Part shown: one piece after another, positions 1 through 4,868 of the stretch
How the letters are laid out: every line of letters starts with the position of its first letter
Position numbering within the stretch: position 1 is the stretch's first letter
From: Pseudomonadota bacterium
Lineage (GTDB): Bacteria > Pseudomonadota > Alphaproteobacteria > Acetobacterales > Acetobacteraceae
Length of the DNA: 8,421 nt
Direction: 5' to 3'
Assembly: GCA_021815835.1 (NCBI GenBank)
Contig: JAKAZN010000054.1
Coordinates: forward strand, 1-8,421
Notes under the pieces: model-generated
The model's database searches: none
Told to the model about the DNA's origin: nothing
What the model saw: the letters and a program-made list of their open reading frames with translations, nothing else
Translations under genes and position numbers: made by a program

Positions 1-147
1 CAGGCGCGGATGGGCGCAGGGCCGCTCGCGGATATGTTCCGGCTGCTGATCGCGCCCGGCGTGCACGATCCGGCGGAACTCTCCCGGGCGGAGACCACGG
101 CGAGCCTCGCCGCGCGGTTCGGCGCGGCATTGCAATCGGTGCGCTGA
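1..147 (+). CDS. 3' end of an unidentified protein-coding gene (partial)
   Basis: An open frame runs from the first base to a TGA at 145-147 and encodes the last 48 residues of a protein whose start lies off the left edge. The visible tail begins QARMGAGPLADMFRLL and ends GAALQSVR. It is rich in Ala, Leu and Arg and looks like amphipathic helix. I see no catalytic motif, signal or membrane segment and do not recognise the family. The call rests on the open frame, codon use like that of the neighbouring genes (G or C in most third positions), and a GC hairpin directly after the stop. It could be the C-terminus of a soluble enzyme, but no function is assigned. Confidence 0.55.
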   Translation, partial: QARMGAGPLADMFRLLIAPGVHDPAELSRAETTASLAARFGAALQSVR

Positions 148-148
148 G

Positions 149-172
149 CTCCGCCCGGCCATGCGGGCGGGG
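149..172 (+). terminator. GC hairpin after the upstream gene, possible terminator
   Basis: CCGCCCG at 151-157 pairs perfectly with CGGGCGG at 164-170 around the six-base loop GCCATG. The stem can be lengthened by a G-U pair (150/171) and a C-G pair (149/172). It starts two bases after the TGA of the upstream gene, a typical position for a transcription end. No T-run follows on the + strand, so it is not a classical intrinsic terminator. It may only stabilise the 3' end. The rest of the leader up to speD (173-326) contains no gene I can support, only a C8 run at 253-260 and a weak 5-bp hairpin at 234-247. Confidence 0.35.
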
Positions 173-310
173 GACACCAGCCGTGCCAGGAGCAAATTTC
201 ACACAAAACCCGGCAGATTCCCCTTGCGCCCCGGGCGAGATTTCGCCAGATACCCCCCCCTTGGCCGAACGGGTCCGCGCAGCGCGCCGCCCCGCAGGCC
301 GTCTGCTGGT

Positions 311-320
311 AGGGACAGGG
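311..320 (+). promoter_or_regulatory. Ribosome binding site that sets the speD start
   Basis: The purine-rich sequence AGGGACAGGG ends six bases before the ATG at 327. This supports that codon over the GTG at 183, from which the frame is also open. The extra 48 residues from the GTG would be Pro/Ala/Arg-rich and unlike any SpeD sequence I know. Confidence 0.6.
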
Positions 321-326
321 TACGGC

Positions 327-776
327 ATGGACGCACTCGCTCCGCTGGGGATGGTCTCGGAGTCTCCGAGCAGCAACCAGGCGACGGACAACGCGGACGC
401 GGCGAAGGATTACTTCGTCGAACGCGACGGCGTGAAATTCGCCGGCATGCATCTGCTGGTCGATCTCTGGGGCGCGCGCAATCTGTGCGATCCCGCGACG
501 ATCGACGCGGCACTGCGCGAAGCCGCGCAAGCAGCCGGCGCGACCATCCTGCATGGGCATTTCCACCATTTCTCCCCGAATGGCGGCGTGTCCGGCGTGC
601 TGGTGCTGGCGGAAAGCCATATCTCCATCCATACGTGGCCGGAGCGGGATTTCGCCGCGATCGACATCTTCATGTGCGGCGCCTGCAACCCGTATGACTC
701 GCTGCCGGCGCTGAAGGCGGCGTTCCAGCCCGCGCAGGTCCAACTCGGCGAACAGCGGCGCGGCCTGATCGCCTGA
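327..776 (+). CDS. speD: S-adenosylmethionine decarboxylase proenzyme (pyruvoyl-dependent)
   Basis: Cytosolic enzyme that decarboxylates S-adenosylmethionine to give the aminopropyl donor for spermidine synthesis. The protein is 149 residues. The core starts near residue 37 (KFAGMHLLVDLWGA) and carries the self-cleavage motif ESHISIHTWPE at 96-106. By family knowledge the chain breaks before Ser97, which becomes the pyruvoyl group. His102 and Cys117 (in FMCGAC) lie 5 and 20 residues further on, the same spacing as Ser63/His68/Cys83 of the Thermotoga maritima enzyme. This is the short class found in Bacillus, archaea and many alphaproteobacteria, not the 264-residue E. coli form. About 34 residues precede the core and look low-complexity and disordered. 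Start 327 is chosen for its ribosome site; ATG 351 (residue 9) is an alternative. speE follows 108 bases downstream on the same strand, giving the two consecutive steps of one pathway. The last codons lie inside a 15-bp tandem repeat. Confidence 0.95.
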   Translation: MDALAPLGMVSESPSSNQATDNADAAKDYFVERDGVKFAGMHLLVDLWGARNLCDPATIDAALREAAQAAGATILHGHFHHFSPNGGVSGVLVLAESHISIHTWPERDFAAIDIFMCGACNPYDSLPALKAAFQPAQVQLGEQRRGLIA

Positions 777-811
777 TCCCCGATCGCCTGATCGCCGATC
801 GCCTGATCCAA
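767..811 (+). repeat. Three tandem copies of a 15-bp unit across the speD stop codon
   Basis: The unit GATCGCCTGATC plus three variable bases occurs three times head to tail (767-781, 782-796, 797-811). The first 12 bases are identical in all copies and the last three are CCC, GCC and CAA. The first copy includes the last codons and TGA of speD, so the array probably grew from the gene's own 3' end. It packs six GATC sites into 42 bases. No hairpin strong enough to act as a terminator is evident in it. Confidence 0.85.
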
Positions 812-820
812 GACCATCCG

Positions 821-850
821 GCCCCCCTGCCCTGCCCCCCTGCCCTGCCC
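821..850 (+). repeat. 13-bp C-rich tandem repeat upstream of speE
   Basis: GCCCCCCTGCCCT is present twice without mismatch (821-833 and 834-846), followed by the start of a third copy (GCCC). It is a second, unrelated tandem repeat in the speD-speE gap. The + strand transcript here would be very C-rich and poor in G, a composition typical of Rho utilisation sites. That role is only an inference. Confidence 0.8.
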
Positions 851-884
851 CACCGGCGCGCCGCGCCGCCCGGAGAGTGTTGCC

Positions 885-1748
885 ATGACCGCCGATATCT
901 GGGTGAATGAAACCCTCTACCCCGATTGGGGCCAGCGGTTCCGGATCACGCGCGAGCTCGCGCGGACGCAAAGTGCGTTCCAGGACATCGCCATCCTGGA
1001 AACCAGTTCGCATGGCCGCGTGATGGTGCTGGACGGCGTGATCCAGATCACCGAGGCGGACGAGTTCGTCTATCAGGAAATGCTCGCCCATGTGCCGCTG
1101 CTGGCGCACGGCGCGGCCGCGAACGTGCTGATCATCGGCGCCGGCGACGGCGGCGTGCTGAAGCGCGTGCTGCAGCACCGCACGACGCGCCGCGCCGTGA
1201 TGGTGGAGATCGACGGTGAGGTGATCCGCCTGTCGAAGGAACATCTGCCCGCGATCGGCGGCACCGCCTGGACCGATCCGCGCGCCGAGGTGATCGTGGG
1301 CGACGGCATCGACCATGTCCGCCGCGCGCCGGATGCCAGCTTCGATGCCATCATCGTCGATTCCACCGACCCGATCGGCGTCGGCGAGGTGCTGTTCACC
1401 GATGCATTCTACGAAAACTGCGCCCGCGTGCTGACACCGCGCGGCCTGGTGGTGAACCAGTGCGGCGTGCCCTTCATGCAGGCCGACGAATTGCGCGAGA
1501 CCTCCGCCCGGCGCGCGCGATTCTTTCCGCATGTGACGGCATATGTCGCCGCGGTGCCGACCTATGTCGGCGGGTTCATGACCCTTGGGTGGGCGGCGAA
1601 GGATGCGGGGCTGACGACATTGGCGCCGGCGGAACTGCGCCGACGGGCGGAGGCGGCCGGCATCCTGGGCACCACGCAGTACTGGACTCCGGAGATCCAT
1701 GCCGGGGCGTTCAACCTGCCGCCCTATATCGCGCGGCATCTGCCGTAG
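885..1748 (+). CDS. speE: Spermidine synthase (polyamine aminopropyltransferase)
   Basis: Cytosolic enzyme that transfers the aminopropyl group of decarboxylated SAM to putrescine, giving spermidine and methylthioadenosine. It is 287 residues, the normal length, and aligns almost without gaps to E. coli SpeE from memory. Visible landmarks are Gln33, the nucleotide loop GAGDGG (85-90, with Asp88), Glu108 in MVEID, Asp140-Gly141 and the catalytic DSTDP (159-163). The C-terminal half has VPTYVGGFMTLGWA, matching IPTYYGGIMTFAWA in E. coli. Two pocket positions differ from E. coli: Gln64 for His64 (Gln also occurs in human spermidine synthase), and Val166 for the Pro of DPIGPG. GGAGAG at 872-877, seven bases before the ATG, supports the start. 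The gene is paired with speD upstream; the 108-base repeat-bearing gap leaves open whether they share a transcript. The stop lies four bases from the 3' end of the oppositely oriented phosphoesterase gene. Confidence 0.95.
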   Translation: MTADIWVNETLYPDWGQRFRITRELARTQSAFQDIAILETSSHGRVMVLDGVIQITEADEFVYQEMLAHVPLLAHGAAANVLIIGAGDGGVLKRVLQHRTTRRAVMVEIDGEVIRLSKEHLPAIGGTAWTDPRAEVIVGDGIDHVRRAPDASFDAIIVDSTDPIGVGEVLFTDAFYENCARVLTPRGLVVNQCGVPFMQADELRETSARRARFFPHVTAYVAAVPTYVGGFMTLGWAAKDAGLTTLAPAELRRRAEAAGILGTTQYWTPEIHAGAFNLPPYIARHLP

Positions 1749-1752
1749 CGGC

Positions 1753-2556
1753 TCAGCCCGCGCCGAGGAACGGGAACGGCCCCACCGCCTCCTCCACATA
1801 GGCCATGTGCGTCACGAACCCCGCGGCCGGGCTCCATTGGTGCAGCAGGAACGCCGGCGGCTCCAGCACGAAAGCGGATGGGCCGCCCTCGCGCAGATCG
1901 AGCGCCACCTGATGCGCGACGGAGGGCGCGATGACCACCACCGCCTCGGCGATGCGCGTCACGATCGGCCGGTGGACATGCCCGCACAGCACCAACCGCA
2001 CCTGCTTATGGCGCGCCAACACGGCGGCGAACGCCTCGGGTTCGCGCAGCGCGATGCGGTCCATATGCCCGATCCCGGTGGCGAAGGGCGGATGGTGCAG
2101 CGCGACCAGGGTGGGCCGATCGGGCGCGGCGGCGAGCGTCGCCTCCAGCCAGGCCAGGCGGCGAGCGCAAAGTTCGCCATGGCTCGCTCCCGGGACCAAG
2201 GTGTCGAGCAGGACCAGCCGGACCGGGAAATCCTCGATCGCATACTGGACGAACCCGTCCGTCATCCGCGCGCCCGCCAGCGCCTCGGCCAGCGCCGACC
2301 GGTCGTCGTGATTGCCGGGGATCGGGAAGACCGGCGCGGCCAGCCCCGCCTCCGCCAGCATCCCCGCCAGCACCCTGTAGGCGCCCGGCTCGCCCCGATC
2401 GGCGAGATCGCCGGTCAGCAGGATCAGATCCGGCGCCGGGCGCAGCCGCGCCAGCGCGCGCAACGCCCGGGCGGCGAGCATGTTGGTCTCCACCACCCGG
2501 TTGGCCGGCAGGCCACGCGGACGCAGATGCAGGTCGGAGAGCTGGGCGATCAGCAT
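1753..2556 (-). CDS. Calcineurin-like metallophosphoesterase, CpdA/Icc type
   Basis: A 267-residue soluble enzyme with the full two-metal phosphoesterase signature. It has DLH at 8-10, GDLADRG at 49-55, GNHDD at 81-85, HHPP at 154-157 and GHVHR at 192-196. These give the Asp, His, Asn and His ligands of the dinuclear centre. The order and spacing, with the N-terminus starting directly in MLIAQLSDLHL, fit class III cyclic-nucleotide phosphodiesterases (CpdA/Icc), which hydrolyse cAMP in proteobacteria. Relatives with the same signature act on other phosphodiesters, so cAMP as substrate is only likely. The ATG at 2556 is chosen because the first conserved motif follows at residue 8. The frame stays open upstream to 2814, but that stretch is Arg-rich and overlaps the neighbouring gene. 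The ribosome site is weak (GGAC about nine bases upstream). It converges on speE (four-base gap) and diverges from the SirB1-type gene. Confidence 0.88.
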   Translation of the reverse strand: MLIAQLSDLHLRPRGLPANRVVETNMLAARALRALARLRPAPDLILLTGDLADRGEPGAYRVLAGMLAEAGLAAPVFPIPGNHDDRSALAEALAGARMTDGFVQYAIEDFPVRLVLLDTLVPGASHGELCARRLAWLEATLAAAPDRPTLVALHHPPFATGIGHMDRIALREPEAFAAVLARHKQVRLVLCGHVHRPIVTRIAEAVVVIAPSVAHQVALDLREGGPSAFVLEPPAFLLHQWSPAAGFVTHMAYVEEAVGPFPFLGAG

Positions 2557-2678
2557 GGCAGGACGTCCGGGCCAAGGTTCACCACCAGAGTGCGGTCCCG
2601 GGTGACGCGGGTAAAGCTGCTCCACGATGACATCGGCCGCCTTGCCCACCGACCCCACGCGGTCGTAGCACTGCCCCG
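2557..2678. promoter_or_regulatory. Divergent intergenic region, presumed to hold two promoters
   Basis: These 122 bases separate the starts of the phosphoesterase (- strand) and the SirB1-type gene (+ strand), so both promoters should lie here or in the flanking coding ends. I cannot pick out a convincing -35/-10 pair, operator or clear Shine-Dalgarno sequence for the + strand gene. On the - strand, one frame encodes a short glycosidase-like tail that stops at the phosphoesterase start codon (see findings). Confidence 0.35.
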
Positions 2679-3548
2679 ATGACCGAACCCGCCGCCGCCC
2701 CCGAAGCCGCCCCCGGGGCCGATCCGCGCCGCGCGCTCGATGCGATCGGCGCGCTGCCCGATTCCGAGATCGATCTCGCCGCCGCGGCGATCCAGCTCGC
2801 GCGCATCGACGCACCGGACGCCGATTGGCGCGCGGCGATGGCCCGCCTGTCGGAGATCGCGCGCGAGGCCGCCGTGCTCGCCCGCACCAGGCTGCCGCCC
2901 CAGGCGGACGGGCCTACGCGGGCCGCGGCGCTGGCCGATCTGCTCGCCGGGTCCTGGGGATTCGCCGGCGATACCGACAGCTACGACCACCCCGACAACG
3001 CCAACCTGATCCGCGTGCTGGACCGCCGGCGCGGCCTGCCGGTTGCCCTCGGGATCGTCTGGCTGCACGCGGCGCGGGCGGCCGGCTGGCAGGCGGACGG
3101 GATCGACTTTCCCGCGCATTTCCTGATCGCGCTGACCTCCCCCGCCGGTCCCGTGGTGCTCGACGTGTTCGCGGGCGGCACCCAGCTCGATGCGCCGGCG
3201 CTGCGCGCGATGCTCGTGCGCATCCAGGGACCGGGGGCGGCGCTGCGCCCCGATCTGCTGGCCCCGACCGGCAATCGCGCGATCCTGTTGCGCTTGGCCA
3301 ATAATCTCCGCACCCGCCGGCTGGCCGGCGGCGACCTGGCCGGCGCGCTCGCCTGCGCCGGGGACATGCTGCGCATCGCCCCGGATTCCGCGCCGCTGTG
3401 GCGCGAGACGGGGGTGTTGCACCAGCGCATGGATCAGGTGGGCGCCGCGCTGCGTTGTTTCGAGCGATTCCTGTCCCTGGTCCCGCGCGGGGCGAGCGCG
3501 GACCGGCTGCGCGCGGAAATGGCGGCGCTGCGCGCGCGGCTGCACTGA
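2679..3548 (+). CDS. SirB1 family protein (transglutaminase-like fold with TPR tail)
   Basis: A 289-residue soluble protein. Residues about 40-195 match the SirB1/transglutaminase-like region (COG2912 type). The block DHPDNANLIRVLDRRRGLPV (104-122) is followed by a helix ending in HAARAAGWQADGI and FPAHFLI (144-150). This corresponds to the family pattern of an Asn, a 'VL-RR-G-P' stretch and 'PGHFL'. Residues about 198-272 form paired helices of TPR type (NLRTRRLAGGDLAGAL, then VLHQRMDQVGAALRCFERFL). The first 20 residues are an Ala/Pro-rich tail. No Cys occupies the usual transglutaminase nucleophile position, as in many family members, so enzymatic activity is doubtful. The biochemical role of SirB1 proteins is poorly defined. 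The ATG at 2679 lacks a clear ribosome site. An LrgA/LrgB pair follows after 31 bases on the same strand, probably in the same transcript. Confidence 0.85.
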   Translation: MTEPAAAPEAAPGADPRRALDAIGALPDSEIDLAAAAIQLARIDAPDADWRAAMARLSEIAREAAVLARTRLPPQADGPTRAAALADLLAGSWGFAGDTDSYDHPDNANLIRVLDRRRGLPVALGIVWLHAARAAGWQADGIDFPAHFLIALTSPAGPVVLDVFAGGTQLDAPALRAMLVRIQGPGAALRPDLLAPTGNRAILLRLANNLRTRRLAGGDLAGALACAGDMLRIAPDSAPLWRETGVLHQRMDQVGAALRCFERFLSLVPRGASADRLRAEMAALRARLH

Positions 3549-3569
3549 ACACCCCTTCCTCCCATGAAC

Positions 3570-3573
3570 GGAG
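3570..3573 (+). promoter_or_regulatory. Ribosome binding site favouring the GTG start of the LrgA-type gene
   Basis: GGAG at 3570-3573 touches the ATG at 3574, too close to serve it, but lies six bases before the in-frame GTG at 3580. The GTG start gives an N-terminus MLRALFALLF typical of the family. A second ATG at 3564, in the frame of the later LrgB gene, is not a gene start. Confidence 0.55.
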
Positions 3574-3579
3574 ATGCCC

Positions 3580-3948
3580 GTGCTGCGTGCGTTGTTCGCG
3601 CTGCTGTTCTTCCAGCTTGCCGGCGAGGTGACCGCGCGCGGCCTCGATCTGCCGGTCCCCGGACCGGTGATCGGCTTCGTGCTGCTCGCGCTGCTGCTGG
3701 CCGCCTGGCCGGCGGCGCGGCGGGAGATCGAGCCGGTGGCCGACGGCCTGTTGCGGCACCTGTCCTTGCTGTTCGTCCCCGCGGCGGTGGGCGTGATCCA
3801 GCAATGGGGCCTGGTGCGCACGCAGGCGCTGCCGATCGGGGTGGCGCTGGTGGTATCCACCTGGGCGGCATTGGCGGTCACCGCCCTGGTGTTCCGCGCG
3901 GTGGCGCGACGGCTGGGGCTGGCGGACGCGATCGGGGAGGCCGGGTGA
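3580..3948 (+). CDS. CidA/LrgA family membrane protein
   Basis: A 122-residue inner-membrane protein from GTG 3580 (124 from ATG 3574). Four hydrophobic segments are visible: about 2-17, 25-44, 59-75 and 83-108. The family blocks LPVPGPVIGF (24-33) and LLFVPAAVGV (63-72) are present, and the length fits the family (about 115-140). CidA/LrgA proteins were first described as holin-like modulators of murein hydrolase export. Later work links LrgAB-type pairs to small-carboxylate transport: pyruvate in Bacillus and Streptococcus, and glycolate/glycerate for the fused plant homologue PLGG1. Which applies here cannot be read from the sequence. Its stop codon overlaps the start of the LrgB-type gene (TGATG), which suggests translational coupling of a two-protein complex. 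No LytSR regulator pair is in view. Confidence 0.88.
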   Translation: MLRALFALLFFQLAGEVTARGLDLPVPGPVIGFVLLALLLAAWPAARREIEPVADGLLRHLSLLFVPAAVGVIQQWGLVRTQALPIGVALVVSTWAALAVTALVFRAVARRLGLADAIGEAG

Positions 3949-4664
3949 TGGAAAACGTGTTCCAGCTCTGGGTCTATCTCTCGGCGAGCCCGCTGCTGTG
4001 GCTGACCGTGACGCTCGGCGCCTATCTGCTGGCCGAGACGATCGCGCGCGCCGCGCGCTACGCCGCGCTCGCCAATCCGGTGCTGATCGCGGTGGCGCTG
4101 GTGGCGCTGCTGCTGCACCTGACGCGGACCGCCTATCCCACCTATTTCGCCGGCGCGCAGTTCGTGCATTTCCTGCTGGGGCCGGCGACGGTGGCGCTGG
4201 CGGTGCCGCTGGTGCGCGAGGCCGCGCGGGTGCGCCGGCTGATCCTGCCGGTGCTGGCCGCGCTGGCGGCCGGATCGACCACCGCGATCGTGACCGCGAT
4301 GGGCGTGGCCTGGGCGCTGGGAGCGACGCCGGAGGTGGTGGTTTCGCTCGCACCGAAATCGGTGACGACGCCGATCGCCATGGGGATCGCGGCGGCCAAT
4401 GGCGGGGTGCCGGCGCTGACCGCGGTGTTCGTGCTGATGACCGGGGTGATCGGGGGGATCTCGGTGACGCCGCTGATGAATCTGTTGCGGGTGCGCGACT
4501 ATACGGCGCGCGGCTTCGCGGCGGGGCTGGCGAGCCACGGGATCGGGACGGCGCGGGCGTTCCAGGTGAACCGGCTGGCGGGGACCTTCGCGGGGCTGGC
4601 GCTGGCGCTGAACGGGCTGGCGACGTCGCTGCTGGTGCCCTTGATCCTGGCGTTGTGGCGCTAG
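3948..4664 (+). CDS. LrgB/CidB family membrane protein
   Basis: A 238-residue polytopic inner-membrane protein, the usual partner of the CidA/LrgA protein encoded just before it. Diagnostic blocks are FLLGPATVALAVPL (75-88), SLAPKSVTTPIAM (133-145), GGISVTPLMNL (169-179) and RGFAAGLASHGIGTARAF (188-205), with hydrophobic segments throughout. Length and motif order fit full-length family members (about 230-245). The ATG at 3948 shares one base with the TGA of the upstream gene, and GGGGAGG at 3934-3940 sits seven bases before it. The frame stays open upstream to 3564, but this is only a GC-rich shadow across the LrgA-type gene. Proposed roles are as for its partner: membrane/murein control or uptake of small carboxylates. 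The TAG stop is the last three bases of a CTAG at which a repeat-like structure begins. Confidence 0.92.
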   Translation: MENVFQLWVYLSASPLLWLTVTLGAYLLAETIARAARYAALANPVLIAVALVALLLHLTRTAYPTYFAGAQFVHFLLGPATVALAVPLVREAARVRRLILPVLAALAAGSTTAIVTAMGVAWALGATPEVVVSLAPKSVTTPIAMGIAAANGGVPALTAVFVLMTGVIGGISVTPLMNLLRVRDYTARGFAAGLASHGIGTARAFQVNRLAGTFAGLALALNGLATSLLVPLILALWR

Positions 4665-4712
4665 TGGTCCGATGCCAACGCCTGCTTCCGGGCGTTGGCT
4701 GAATCGGCCCAC
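4664..4712 (+). terminator. Long hairpin at the end of the LrgB-type gene
   Basis: GCCAACGCC (4674-4682) pairs perfectly with GGCGTTGGC (4691-4699) around the loop TGCTTCCG. Beyond a three-base bulge (TGA, 4700-4702), GTGGTCCGAT (4664-4673) pairs with ATCGGCCCAC (4703-4712) with one mismatch. The structure starts at the last base of the lrgB stop codon. No T-run follows on the + strand (ACAAAATC region instead), so termination would be non-classical. It may equally be one end of a repeat element. Confidence 0.45.
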
Positions 4713-4721
4713 AAAATCAAG

Positions 4722-4769
4722 CTAGTGCTCTGACGCATGCTGATCTATCCGAATGAGTCAGAGCACTAG
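4722..4769 (-). terminator. Perfect 13-bp inverted repeat, likely pheST terminator
   Basis: CTAGTGCTCTGAC (4722-4734) and GTCAGAGCACTAG (4757-4769) are perfect inverted repeats. After one mismatch (4735/4756) the stem continues for three pairs (4736-4738 with 4753-4755), leaving a 14-base loop. Read on the - strand, it is followed by CTTGATTTTG, a T-rich tract. It lies 100 bases beyond the pheT stop, so it can serve as the intrinsic terminator of pheST. The + strand side has no T-run. The sequence is also typical of a dispersed repeat or mobile-element end. The remaining bases up to pheT (4770-4868) show no gene or structure I can support. Confidence 0.5.
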
Positions 4770-4868
4770 GCCGTCAGGACTTGCGGATCTGGCCGAAACG
4801 ATAGCCGGATTGCCTCACCGCAACCGATTCCGAACCACTGTTGCGATCCCGATCCGTCGATTCGCCGG

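Noticed and set aside
183..326. A longer SpeD starting at GTG 183
   Set aside because: The added 48 residues have no family similarity, and AGGGACAGGG lies at ideal spacing before ATG 327.
148..326. A riboswitch or polyamine-responsive leader upstream of speD
   Set aside because: Only small isolated hairpins (149-172, 234-247) are visible; I cannot match a SAM riboswitch core or an upstream peptide. A covariance-model search would decide.
1699..2682. A 327-codon + strand frame opposite the phosphoesterase
   Set aside because: Low-complexity Arg/Gln-rich translation antisense to a gene with an intact five-motif phosphoesterase signature; it has no ribosome site of its own.
3564..3947. N-terminal extension of the LrgB gene, or a separate gene starting at ATG 3564
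   Set aside because: The extra 128 residues overlap the LrgA gene in another frame and are Arg/Gly-rich, whereas ATG 3948 has a strong ribosome site and gives the normal family N-terminus.
2550..4712. A 720-codon open frame on the - strand, antisense to the SirB1, LrgA and LrgB genes
   Set aside because: Its product is an Arg/Gln/Pro/Gly-rich string with no recognisable domain, and it lies opposite three genes with clear family motifs. Such frames are expected in DNA with very high GC at third codon positions.
4770..4868. A small RNA or tRNA gene between the hairpins and pheT
   Set aside because: No cloverleaf, T-loop consensus or promoter/terminator pair could be found in these 99 bases.
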